Source: Salipiger bermudensis
GTDB lineage: Bacteria > Pseudomonadota > Alphaproteobacteria > Rhodobacterales > Rhodobacteraceae
Assembly (NCBI RefSeq): GCF_019801965.1
Contig: NZ_JAHVIA010000009.1
Coordinates: 142,056-206,055, forward strand
Length of the DNA stretch: 64,000 nt
Direction: 5' to 3'
A model generated the notes under the pieces. The model was not told the origin of the DNA. It saw nothing but the letters and a program-made list of their open reading frames with translations, and ran no database searches. Positions 34,641 through 42,315 of this stretch are shown here, piece after piece; within the stretch, counting starts at the first letter, position 1; every line of letters begins with the position of its first letter. The position numbers and the translations under genes were made by a program.

Positions 34641-35410
34641 GCGGCGGCCCCCGCTTCGGCGCGGTCCTGTGCAGGGACGCCCGCGTAGATCTGGTCCATC
34701 TCTGCGCGTGTCAGGGCGGCGGGCTTGTCATCAAAGATAATCCGGCCATAGCGCATGCCGACGATACGGTCCGAAAATTCCTTGGCCTCGGTCACGTTGT
34801 GGATGTTGATGATGACGGGCAGGTTCAGCTCGTTTGCAAGGTCGCGCAGGAGCGACATGATCTGCTCCGAGGTCTTGGGGTCGAGCGAGGCGGTGGGCTC
34901 ATCGGCCAGCAGGATTTCGGGTCGCTGCATTAGCGCGCGGACCACACCGACGCGCTGACGCTCGCCGCCTGAGAGCTCGTCGGCGCGCTTGTCGGCGTAG
35001 TGGGCGATGCCCACACGCTCCATCAGCTCGAACGCACGACGGATATCGTCCTTGGGGTAGCGACGTGTCAGCGCGGCCCATGTCGAGATGTAGCCCAGAC
35101 GTCCGGCCTGCACGTTCTCCATCACGGTCAGCCGGTCGATGAGGTTGAAGCTCTGGAAAACCATGCCGATGCGGCGGCGCGCCGTGCGCAGCTCGCGGCG
35201 GGACAGGCTGGTGAATTCGGTGCCATTGAGCACGATCGAGCCGGAGGTCGGCTCCACAAGGCGATTGATGCAGCGCAGCAATGTGGATTTGCCTGCGCCG
35301 GAGGAGCCGATCACGGAGGTGAGTTGTTCGCCCTCGACGGTCAGGTTCAGCTCCTTCAGCACCGGATCGCCGGTGCCGTAGCGCTTGGTCAGGTTGGTGA
35401 TCTTCAGCAT
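34637..35410 (-). CDS. phnC: Phosphonate-type ABC transporter ATP-binding protein PhnC
   Basis: A 257-residue ATPase. Walker A is GSSGAGKSTLLRCINRL, signature ELSGGERQRVGVVRALMQ and Walker B ILLADEPTASLDP, with the switch in INIHNVTEAKEF. The phrase RCINRLVEPTSGSI is characteristic of PhnC. It drives import by the two PhnE subunits. It lies 106 bases after phnD, with a GC-rich hairpin between. Confidence 0.93.
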   Translation of the reverse strand: MLKITNLTKRYGTGDPVLKELNLTVEGEQLTSVIGSSGAGKSTLLRCINRLVEPTSGSIVLNGTEFTSLSRRELRTARRRIGMVFQSFNLIDRLTVMENVQAGRLGYISTWAALTRRYPKDDIRRAFELMERVGIAHYADKRADELSGGERQRVGVVRALMQRPEILLADEPTASLDPKTSEQIMSLLRDLANELNLPVIINIHNVTEAKEFSDRIVGMRYGRIIFDDKPAALTRAEMDQIYAGVPAQDRAEAGAAA

Positions 35411-35471
35411 GGGGGCCTCTTGGGGATGGCGCGGCCGGCGCCCTGACCATGGTTGGTAGGGCGGCGCAATG

Positions 35472-35498
35472 TGCCCGGCGCGCGCGGGCGCACCGGGC
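35472..35498 (-). promoter_or_regulatory. Intercistronic hairpin between phnD and phnC
   Basis: GTGCCCG at 35472-35478 and its bulged partner CGGGCGCAC (about 35485-35493) fold into a GC-rich hairpin, with an alternative GCCCGG (35473-35478) to CCGGGC (35493-35498) pairing, shortly after the phnD stop. No T-run. It probably favours expression of the binding protein over the membrane components. Confidence 0.5.
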
Positions 35499-35516
35499 TG
35501 GAGATGTCGGAGGGGA

Positions 35517-36497
35517 TCAGTTCTCGGCGAGACCCTGCGGGGTGTATTCCACGCCGTTGGACGCCTGGATCTGGCGGATCACGGCCCACTGATCCTTGTA
35601 GGTGATCGGGATGAACTTCGACACGCCGTCGAATTCCTCGCCCAGGGCGGTGCCCGCGAAGTCGAAGGAGAAGAACGCCTCTTTCACCTTTTCCGCCAGC
35701 TCCGGGGCCAGGTTGTGCGCCATGGTGAAGGAGGTCGTCGGGAACGGGTCGCTCTCCCAGATCTTGCGCACCTCGGCGGGATCGTAGAGGCCGCGTTCGG
35801 CCATGCGGTCCACCACTTCGGAGGCCACGGGGGCCGCATCGTAGTCACCGGCGACGACGCCCAGCATGGATTGGTCATGCGAGCCGGAATAGACCACTTC
35901 GTAATCCTTGTCCGGCTCCACGCCCAGATCCGGGAACAGCGCGCGCGGTGCCTGATTGCCGGAGTTCGACGTGGGCGAGGTGTGGGCCACGCGCTTGCCC
36001 GCGAGGTCAGAGACCTGCTGAATGTCACTGTCGGCCTGCGTGAACACCTGAAGCTTGTAGCCGAACTGGCCGTCTTCGGCGCCCATGATCGCAAACGGCA
36101 CGGCGCCCGCGAGGTTCACCGCAAACGGCGTCGGACCGGTGGAGAAGCCTGCAACATGCAGACGACCGGAGCGCATCGCCTCGACCTCTGCGGAGTTGGA
36201 CTGCACCGCGAAGAACTGCACGTCCTTGCCGGTGACCTCGGAGAGATGCTCGATGAACGGCTCCCAGATGTCGGCATAGACCGCCGGGTCTTCGACCGGG
36301 GTATAGGCAAAGACCAGCGTGTCGGGATCGGTCAGCTCCGCCGGATCGCTGGGCGTGTCGGCCACGAGATCGCCGTTGGCGTCGCAATAGAGCATGTCGA
36401 GCGCGCCGCGCTCGACGCAGTCCTGCGCCTGGGCTGCGATCGTGCTGCAGGTCAGGATGCCCAGTGCGGTGGCCGCACGGGTGATGAATGGTGTCAT
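35517..36497 (-). CDS. phnD: Phosphate/phosphonate-type ABC transporter substrate-binding protein PhnD
   Basis: A 326-residue periplasmic binding protein. The signal peptide MTPFITRAATALGILTCST ends at IAAQA. The mature N terminus carries LYCDANGDLVADTP, an acidic loop like an EF-hand or dockerin calcium loop, before the PhnD fold begins (LVFAYTPVEDPAVYADIWEPF). Ligand-loop segments include GFSTGPTPFAV and HTSPTSNSGNQAPRALFP, where Ser/Thr residues bind the phosphono group in this family. Start at 36497 is chosen for GGGAGGAA upstream. Ligand could be a phosphonate, phosphite or phosphate ester. Confidence 0.9.
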   Translation of the reverse strand: MTPFITRAATALGILTCSTIAAQAQDCVERGALDMLYCDANGDLVADTPSDPAELTDPDTLVFAYTPVEDPAVYADIWEPFIEHLSEVTGKDVQFFAVQSNSAEVEAMRSGRLHVAGFSTGPTPFAVNLAGAVPFAIMGAEDGQFGYKLQVFTQADSDIQQVSDLAGKRVAHTSPTSNSGNQAPRALFPDLGVEPDKDYEVVYSGSHDQSMLGVVAGDYDAAPVASEVVDRMAERGLYDPAEVRKIWESDPFPTTSFTMAHNLAPELAEKVKEAFFSFDFAGTALGEEFDGVSKFIPITYKDQWAVIRQIQASNGVEYTPQGLAEN

Positions 36498-36592
36498 GGT
36501 TTCCTCCCTTTGACAGCGAGCGGCGCGCTGGCTCATCTCGCATCATGCAGGCAGGCTAGATGCGGCGCGCCGGCGATTGCGAGCATCGAACA

Positions 36593-36629
36593 GTTAACGA
36601 AACCACAGAACACGCGCTGAATTGTTAAC
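36593..36629. promoter_or_regulatory. Paired GTTAAC motifs in the phnD / two-component divergent promoter
   Basis: GTTAAC occurs at 36593-36598 and 36624-36629, 31 bases (about three turns) apart, each within a similar context (AACAGTTAACG and TTGTTAACAG). They lie between the divergent phnD and response-regulator genes and are candidate sites for the OmpR-type regulator. Confidence 0.45.
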
Positions 36630-36740
36630 AGTATTACAAAGCGGCGCCGGGTGCTTAAAGTCCGATGTGATCTGCGCTACGGCTGGGTCTGGCCGTCGGG
36701 GAGGCGGCCTCATGCCAGCACGTCGCAGGAGGAGCGTCAC

Positions 36741-37475
36741 ATGCAGGCCACCCGTCCGAATGACGGCTCCGAGCCGGTCATCGCCATTGTCGATGACGAT
36801 CCGCAGGTGCGCGAAACCCTGTCGGCGCTGATGAAGGACAGCGGGTTCGCGGCGGTCTCCTGTGCCGATATCGACGCCTTTCACGCGCTCGGAGACCCAC
36901 CGCCCGTGGACCTCGCGTTGATCGACCTGCGGCTTCGGGGCGAGTCCGGGCTCACGCTGGCAATCCATCTGCGCGAGCGCCACGAGATCCCCATCGTCAT
37001 GCTGACCGGCGTGGGCGACGAGATCGACAAGATCATCGGGCTCGAGACCGGCGCGGACGACTACCTGATCAAGCCTTTCAACCCGCGGGAACTGGTGGCG
37101 CGCATCCGGGCGGTTCTGCGCCGGTACGGCCATGCTTCCGCGCGGGCGGTGGCGCCGGGCAAACGGCAGATCGCGTTCGGAGAAAAGCGGATCGATCTCG
37201 ACGCGCGGCGTCTGCTCGATGGCGCCGGCGAAGAGGTGCCCCTGACCAACGCCGAATACCGCCTGCTGGAGTTTCTCGCCCGCAATCCCGAACGGGTGGT
37301 CCCCCGGGAGGAACTTCTGGAGGCGCTGGGGGCCGACACGCAACGCTATGTCGACCGCACGGTCGACGTGCTGATCCTGCGCCTGCGCCGCAAGATCGAG
37401 CCGGTGCCCGCCAAGCCGGTGCATCTGCAGACCCGCCGGGCCCGCGGCTACGTGTTCCATCTGGCCGCCGGATGA
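36741..37475 (+). CDS. OmpR/PhoB-type response regulator
   Basis: A 244-residue two-component regulator. The receiver domain starts VIAIVDDDPQVRETLSAL; the phospho-acceptor Asp is in DLALIDLRLRG, and the conserved Lys in DDYLIKPFNPRELV. The C-terminal winged helix includes LTNAEYRLLEFLARNPERVV and RTVDVLILRLRRKIE. I start it at 36741 (GGAGGAGCG upstream); the frame is open for 30 codons before that. It is coupled to the sensor kinase gene by ATGA and divergent from phnDCEE, which it probably controls. Confidence 0.93.
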   Translation: MQATRPNDGSEPVIAIVDDDPQVRETLSALMKDSGFAAVSCADIDAFHALGDPPPVDLALIDLRLRGESGLTLAIHLRERHEIPIVMLTGVGDEIDKIIGLETGADDYLIKPFNPRELVARIRAVLRRYGHASARAVAPGKRQIAFGEKRIDLDARRLLDGAGEEVPLTNAEYRLLEFLARNPERVVPREELLEALGADTQRYVDRTVDVLILRLRRKIEPVPAKPVHLQTRRARGYVFHLAAG

Positions 37476-39988
37476 CGTGGTTTCGCGACCTTGGCGTGCG
37501 GGTCCGGCTGTCCGCCGCGCTGGCGGCGATGTTCGCGCTCATGCTGTTGGTCAGCGTGATCGGGGTGCGGGTCCTCGATCGCACCGAGATCTGGATGAAT
37601 GTGCTGCATCGCGACACGCTGACCGAGGTCGCCGCCGCCATGGACCTGTCGCGGGACGCCTCCGATCTCGCGACGTCGGCGCCGTTCCTGTTCGCGCTCT
37701 TCACGCCCTTCCAGCTGGAACAGGAGGTCGCCGGGGTGATGGCGAATCTGGACCGCGTGCGCGGGTCCTCGGCCAACGATCCCGCGCTGGAGCTGCCGCT
37801 GGCGCGCTTGGGGATCGCCATCGAGGATCTGGCCCAGGCGCTGCTGCCGCAAGGCGCACGGCGGGCGGAGCTGGGTGCCATCGACCGGAATCTGGTCCGC
37901 CTCAACGCCCGCAGCAGGCGCATGGCACAGGATGAGCTGTTGCCGCTGCCGGAACGGCAGGACTGGAGCGCGCTCCAGCAGCTGACCGCCGTCGCCCTGG
38001 GCGCGGCACGGGCGGAGGAGTTGATCGAGCTCGGCGGGTTCGCCCGCGATTTCCAGCGCCAGAGCGCGCGGCTTGAGGCCACGCTCGGCGATGCCCCGCG
38101 CGACACCTTCGACGAGATCTCCGGGACCGTGACGCGCGCGACCGGGCTGTTCGTGCTCAAGCACGGTGATCTGTCCGCCCGGCTTGATGCCGAGAATGCC
38201 CTGTTCCGCATCCGACAGGAAACCCGCCGGGTCAGCGCCTTTGCCGAAACCAAGGTGGCGCAGGCCGAGGACCGCCTGTCCCGTGCCCGTGCCGCGACAT
38301 CGAACACGTTGGCCTTCGCGCGCAATACCTTTCTCGCGTTGATCGTCGCGAGCCTTGTCGTGGCGGTGACCTCCTCGATCTACGTGTCGCGGCACGTGGC
38401 AAGCAATCTCGAGCGCATCTCCGGCGCGATGCGGCGGCTCGCTGCGGGAAACCTGCGGGTGGAACTGCCCGATCCGCCGACATCCCGCGACGAGATCGGC
38501 CAACTGTTCGCAGCTTTCGGCGTGTTCCGGGACAACGCCCGCAAACTGGACCGGCGCACGGCGCAGATGCGACAGCAAAATGCGCTGTTTTCACGCGTGT
38601 TTCAGAACATAAAGGATGGCGTCGCGGTAGAGGCAGCGGACGGTCGGATCATCGCCGAGAACGGCAATCTCAGGCACCTGCTCCGCCTGCCGCCCGAAAA
38701 ACAAGGGGCATCCGATCGAATGAGCGACCTGATCGCTGCCTCCCCCTTCTGCCAGGGAGCCGGGGGAGATGAGCGCGGCGGCTTCGAGGAATACGGTGAT
38801 CCCGATGGAAACGTGATCGAGATACACAAATCGCCCCTGCCTGACGGCGGCCAGGTCTGGCTGATCTCCGAGACCACGGAACGCAAGCGCATGGAGGCTC
38901 GGCTGGAGGCAATCCGCCGGGTCGAGGCCTTGGGCAAGGTCTCGGGCGAAGTGGCGCATGATTTCGGCAATATCCTCTCGAGCATCTCCGGCAACCTGCA
39001 CCTGCTGGAGCAAGCCGAACCGGAGCGTCGGCGCGATTTGCATGGACGGCTCGGGGCCGCGGTCGATCTGGGAACAAGCCTCACCGAGCGGCTCTTGGCC
39101 TTTGCCCGCAAGCAGCATCTCGCGCCGCAGGTCACGGATGTGTCGGAACTTGTGACCGGCATGGCGGATCTTCTCGAAATCGCCATCCCGGAGCAGGTCT
39201 CGCTGATCGTGGACGTGCCAGAGGCCCCGGCGACCTGTCTCGTCGATCCCGGCCAGCTTGAAAGCGCCATCCTCAATCTGTGCATCAATGCCAGCCAGGC
39301 CATTGTCGCGACAGGTGCCGAAGCGGGGCAGATCATAGTGTCAGTGAAAGCCCGCGACATGGTCGAGGTCGCGGTGCGCGATAGCGGGTGCGGCATGTCC
39401 GAAGATGTGTTGCGCCACGCGACCGATCCTTTTTTCACACGAAGGCAAGATGGCGGCGGCACTGGCTTGGGGCTGTCGATGGTCGACGGCTTCGTACATC
39501 AATCTGGAGGTCGGCTCGACATCGAGACAGCGACCGAACCCTCACTCCGTGGGACGACGGTTACCCTGTTCTTCCCGCGACAGTGTGATCCGAGGGGGAG
39601 CTCGTCGCCCGGCAGTCCAAGGGCCGCACTGGTCGTCGATGATGATCCGGCAGCGCTCGCGCGATCCTGCAGTATCCTGAAAGGGCTCGGGGCGGATGTC
39701 ATTCGCTGCGCGTCCTATGCGGAGGCGATCGTGGCCTTGACGGAGCTCGAGCATCTCGACCTGATGTTGGCCGATCTTTGGCTTGACGACGGTTTCAGCG
39801 GGCGCGACCTGATCGACCAGGCGCGTGGCATCTTCCCTGATTGTCGTTTCGCGCTTATGTCCACACGCCGCGCACCATCGGATTTGCCTGGGACTGTTGC
39901 GTTCGTTGCGAAGCCTGTCACTGAAGAGCCCTTGCGCGAACTCTATTCCGCCGATCTTCGGGAGACACTTGGCGCACATTCATCATGA
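37472..39988 (+). CDS. Hybrid sensor histidine kinase with C-terminal receiver domain
   Basis: An 838-residue membrane sensor. Transmembrane segment 1 is at about residues 12-32 (LSAALAAMFALMLLVSVIGV). A helical periplasmic domain of roughly 250 residues resembles the TorS type. Segment 2 is near residues 290-310 (NTFLALIVASLVVAVTSSIY), then HAMP and a PAS-like region. The phospho-acceptor is His496 in EVAHDFGN, the ATPase domain has NLCINASQAI and GGTGLGLSMV, and the receiver at residues 718-830 has Asp723-725 and acceptor Asp768. No HPt domain. It probably senses the phn substrate, perhaps through a periplasmic protein, and phosphorylates the upstream regulator. Confidence 0.92.
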   Translation: MTWFRDLGVRVRLSAALAAMFALMLLVSVIGVRVLDRTEIWMNVLHRDTLTEVAAAMDLSRDASDLATSAPFLFALFTPFQLEQEVAGVMANLDRVRGSSANDPALELPLARLGIAIEDLAQALLPQGARRAELGAIDRNLVRLNARSRRMAQDELLPLPERQDWSALQQLTAVALGAARAEELIELGGFARDFQRQSARLEATLGDAPRDTFDEISGTVTRATGLFVLKHGDLSARLDAENALFRIRQETRRVSAFAETKVAQAEDRLSRARAATSNTLAFARNTFLALIVASLVVAVTSSIYVSRHVASNLERISGAMRRLAAGNLRVELPDPPTSRDEIGQLFAAFGVFRDNARKLDRRTAQMRQQNALFSRVFQNIKDGVAVEAADGRIIAENGNLRHLLRLPPEKQGASDRMSDLIAASPFCQGAGGDERGGFEEYGDPDGNVIEIHKSPLPDGGQVWLISETTERKRMEARLEAIRRVEALGKVSGEVAHDFGNILSSISGNLHLLEQAEPERRRDLHGRLGAAVDLGTSLTERLLAFARKQHLAPQVTDVSELVTGMADLLEIAIPEQVSLIVDVPEAPATCLVDPGQLESAILNLCINASQAIVATGAEAGQIIVSVKARDMVEVAVRDSGCGMSEDVLRHATDPFFTRRQDGGGTGLGLSMVDGFVHQSGGRLDIETATEPSLRGTTVTLFFPRQCDPRGSSSPGSPRAALVVDDDPAALARSCSILKGLGADVIRCASYAEAIVALTELEHLDLMLADLWLDDGFSGRDLIDQARGIFPDCRFALMSTRRAPSDLPGTVAFVAKPVTEEPLRELYSADLRETLGAHSS

Positions 39989-40091
39989 CGGTGACCTGCC
40001 CCCCCGCGAGTCCCTCATTCATAACGAGAGTCTGCTGGTTGGATTTTGGTATCCGGGTTCAGGTGCGGACTCTCATAGTGCGATCATGTGG

Positions 40092-40120
40092 TTGACGGGT
40101 CCGTTTCTGAGCACTACGGA
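40092..40120 (+). promoter_or_regulatory. Candidate promoter of the trpS attenuator transcript
   Basis: TTGACG (40092-40097) is followed 17 bases later by TACGGA (40115-40120). The -10 match is weak, but the predicted start would fall at or next to the ATG at 40127. That would make a leaderless leader-peptide mRNA, as known for the rhizobial trpE attenuator. The rest of 39989-40126 shows no gene. Confidence 0.35.
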
Positions 40121-40126
40121 TCCGGC

Positions 40127-40174
40127 ATGGAAAACTCGATGATCATCGCAATGACCTGGTGGCTGGCCTCCTGA
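40127..40174 (+). CDS. Tryptophan leader peptide (TrpL-type) upstream of trpS
   Basis: A 15-codon frame reads MENSMIIAMTWWLAS and stops with TGA at 40172-40174. The tandem Trp codons (TGG TGG, 40157-40162) lie four codons before the end, just upstream of alternating hairpins. The peptide has no role of its own; ribosome stalling at the Trp codons when Trp-tRNA is scarce is the sensor. There is no Shine-Dalgarno, so the first ATG may be a leaderless start; internal ATGs at 40139 and 40151 are in the same frame. Confidence 0.8.
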   Translation: MENSMIIAMTWWLAS

Positions 40175-40233
40175 CAAGGTGGCCGGATATCCAATCACAT
40201 TCCGAGGCCGCCGCATGGGCGGCCTTTTGTTTT
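40165..40233 (+). promoter_or_regulatory. Ribosome-mediated transcription attenuator controlling trpS
   Basis: Four segments alternate as in trp attenuators. Segment 1 GGCCTCC (40165-40171, end of the leader frame) can pair with segment 2 GGTGGCC (40178-40184), six pairs with one mismatch. Segment 2 can instead pair with segment 3 GGCCGCC (40206-40212), seven pairs with one G-U. Segment 3 pairs perfectly with segment 4 GGCGGCC (40218-40224) around GCATG, followed by TTTTGTTTT: an intrinsic terminator. Stalling at the Trp codons would cover segment 1, allow 2-3 and prevent termination, so trpS is expressed when charged tRNA-Trp is low. Confidence 0.8.
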
Positions 40234-40278
40234 CCAAGCTTCCCGATGCGCCGCCTCACGTTTCATGAGAAGACGCAA

Positions 40279-41280
40279 ATGACCAGACCAACCATTCTGA
40301 CCGGCGACCGCACAACGGGGCCGCTTCACATCGGGCACTATGCTGGCTCGCTGGCAAACCGGCTGCGATATCAGGACAGCCACGAACAATTCCTGCTGCT
40401 GGCGGACACCCAGGCGCTCACCGACAACGCCCACGATCCGGAGAAGGTGCGGCGCAGCGTGATAGAGGTCGCGCTGGATTACCTGGCCGTGGGCATCGAC
40501 CCCGCGCGCTCGACGATCTGTCTGCAATCGCATCTGCCGGCGCTGGCCGAGCTGTCGATGCTCTACCTGAACTTCGTCACCGTCGCCCGGCTCGAGCGGA
40601 ACCCTACGATCAAAGACGAGATCCGAGCGCGCGGGTTCGGGCGCGATATTCCCGCCGGCTTTCTGTGCTATCCTGCGGCACAGGCCGCGGACATCACGGC
40701 GTTCAAGGCGACCATCGTTCCGGTCGGCGAAGATCAGGCCCCGCTGATCGAACAAAGCAACGAGATCGTACGGCGCATCAACGCAACGGCGGGCCGCGCC
40801 GTGCTGCCGGAGGCCCGGGCGGTCATCCCCAAGGCGGGCCGCTTGCCGGGTGTCGACGGCAAGGCCAAGATGTCGAAATCCGGCGGCAACGCCATCGCGC
40901 TGTCCGCGTCGCCCGACGAGATCCGCCGCGCCGTCAGGGCGATGTTCACCGATCCCGACCATCTGCGCGTCGAAGATCCGGGCCGCGTCGAGGGCAATGT
41001 CGTCTTCACATATCTCGACGCCTTCGATCCGGACCAGGAGGGGCTTGCCGCGCTCAAGGCACAGTACCGGCGCGGGGGTCTTGGCGATGGCAAGATCAAG
41101 GCGCGGCTGGAAGCGATCCTTCAGGAGCTCGTAGCGCCCATTCGTGACCGCCGGGCAAAGCTCGCGGAGGACCGGGCGTACATCTTCGATGTGATCAGGG
41201 AGGGCACGCAACGGGCACGCGAGCGCACTGAGGCGACCAAGCGTGACGTGGTGAGCGCATTGGGTCTGTTCGAGCTGTAG
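40279..41280 (+). CDS. trpS: Tryptophanyl-tRNA synthetase
   Basis: A 333-residue class I aminoacyl-tRNA synthetase that charges tRNA-Trp. The nucleotide-binding HIGH motif is HIGH at residues 17-20 (GPLHIGHYAGSL), and KMSKS is at residues 197-201 in GKAKMSKSGGNA. PTIKDEIRARGF and GEDQAPLIEQSNEI are family segments. I start it at ATG 40279, where the product begins MTRPTILTGDRTTG like other members; an ATG 11 codons earlier is possible. An attenuated trpS outside a core housekeeping context suggests a second, inducible copy, a pattern linked elsewhere to resistance to tryptophan analogues such as indolmycin. Confidence 0.92.
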   Translation: MTRPTILTGDRTTGPLHIGHYAGSLANRLRYQDSHEQFLLLADTQALTDNAHDPEKVRRSVIEVALDYLAVGIDPARSTICLQSHLPALAELSMLYLNFVTVARLERNPTIKDEIRARGFGRDIPAGFLCYPAAQAADITAFKATIVPVGEDQAPLIEQSNEIVRRINATAGRAVLPEARAVIPKAGRLPGVDGKAKMSKSGGNAIALSASPDEIRRAVRAMFTDPDHLRVEDPGRVEGNVVFTYLDAFDPDQEGLAALKAQYRRGGLGDGKIKARLEAILQELVAPIRDRRAKLAEDRAYIFDVIREGTQRARERTEATKRDVVSALGLFEL

Positions 41281-41289
41281 ATACGCAGA

Positions 41290-41325
41290 GACGGGCGATC
41301 CGGGCAAGGATCCGGGTCACCCGTC
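41290..41325 (+). terminator. Compound hairpin after trpS
   Basis: GACGGG (41290-41295) pairs with CCCGTC (41320-41325), enclosing an inner GATCC/GGATC stem (41297-41301, 41308-41312). It starts 10 bases after the trpS stop and is the likely transcript end, although no T-run follows. The remaining bases to 41483 hold nothing I can name. Confidence 0.5.
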
Positions 41326-41483
41326 CGACTGTCCGGCAGAGCCCCTTGGATCAGGGCGACCTACAACTACCGGAGGACGGTCTAGCGGCCGCTCAGGGGG
41401 GTGCCATGCGCGCCGGAGCCGGGGATCGTGTGGCCGTGGATCGACGCGCCGGCGCGGCGCCACGAGAGGTTCTGCGAGGCGGC

Positions 41484-42164
41484 TCAGTCGTTCCTGGAGA
41501 CGTGTTGCAGAAGCCCTTGGCCTCCCATCTCGATATCATAGCGGATGCCCGCCTCGGCGGCCTCGGCATCGCCGCTCTTCAGCGCTTCGATGATGCGTTC
41601 GTGCGGATGCGGGTGCCAGTCTGAGGGCACGCCTGCATCATAGAGGTGCGACAGGATTGGGCCGCAGCGCACCCACAAATTCTCGACCAGATCATAGGTG
41701 ATCGGCAGATGGCCAGCGCGGCAGAGCGCCAGGTGGAACTCGGTGTTCAGGTGAACCGCATCCGCGAATGACTTGCGCGCGTGGCAATCGGAGATGCCGG
41801 ACTGGATGTCCTCCAGTTCCTGAAGCTCGCCCGGGGTGATGCGCCGGGCCGCGGCGGCCGCCGACTTGCCTTCGAGATCCATCCGGATGCTGCGGATCTC
41901 GAGCAGCTGCTCGAGGCTCAGTGACGGAACGTAGACCGTACCACGCTCGTCGAAGGCCATGGCGCGTTCAAAGACCAGCCGCAGCAGTGCCTCGCGCATC
42001 GGTGTGAGCGATATCCCGAAACGCTGCGATAGCGGACGCAGCCGGAGCCGTTCGCCAGGCGCGAGCTGGCCGCGCATAAGGGCATTTCGAATCGTTGTAT
42101 AGGCACGGTCGCTAAGGTTCTCGCGTTCGATCGGTTTTGCCCAATCATTTGATAAGTCTGACAT
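41484..42164 (-). CDS. GntR family transcriptional regulator, FCD subfamily (cluster 8)
   Basis: A 226-residue regulator. The winged helix-turn-helix includes LRLRPLSQRFGISLTPMREALLRL, and the FCD domain has EIRSIRMDLEGKSA and HLNTEFHLALCRAG, with a C-terminal WHPHPHERIIEAL that supplies a conserved His of the ligand/metal site. The start at 42164 follows a GGAGGGCGG ribosome-binding site. It is divergent from the large catabolic operon starting at 42316 and probably represses it until a pathway acid binds. Confidence 0.9.
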   Translation of the reverse strand: MSDLSNDWAKPIERENLSDRAYTTIRNALMRGQLAPGERLRLRPLSQRFGISLTPMREALLRLVFERAMAFDERGTVYVPSLSLEQLLEIRSIRMDLEGKSAAAAARRITPGELQELEDIQSGISDCHARKSFADAVHLNTEFHLALCRAGHLPITYDLVENLWVRCGPILSHLYDAGVPSDWHPHPHERIIEALKSGDAEAAEAGIRYDIEMGGQGLLQHVSRND

Positions 42165-42218
42165 ATTCCGCCCTCCGCCTGCGCCGTCCGTCAGCCGATG
42201 AGATTTTTCGGCTTTACT

Positions 42219-42228
42219 GTTATAACAA
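42219..42228. promoter_or_regulatory. GntR/FCD operator candidate TGTTATAACA
   Basis: A perfect 10-base palindrome in the AT-rich part of the divergent promoter, fitting the TnGTnnnACnA style of FCD-type operators. A related half-site (ATATAACC) follows 8 bases later. Confidence 0.6.
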
Positions 42229-42315
42229 ATAAAATATAACCGACTCATTGGCCAGACCTAGTTTCCGGCCACCCGTATCGGGAGAATACGGGACATCTGG
42301 AGGAGATCATAATCG

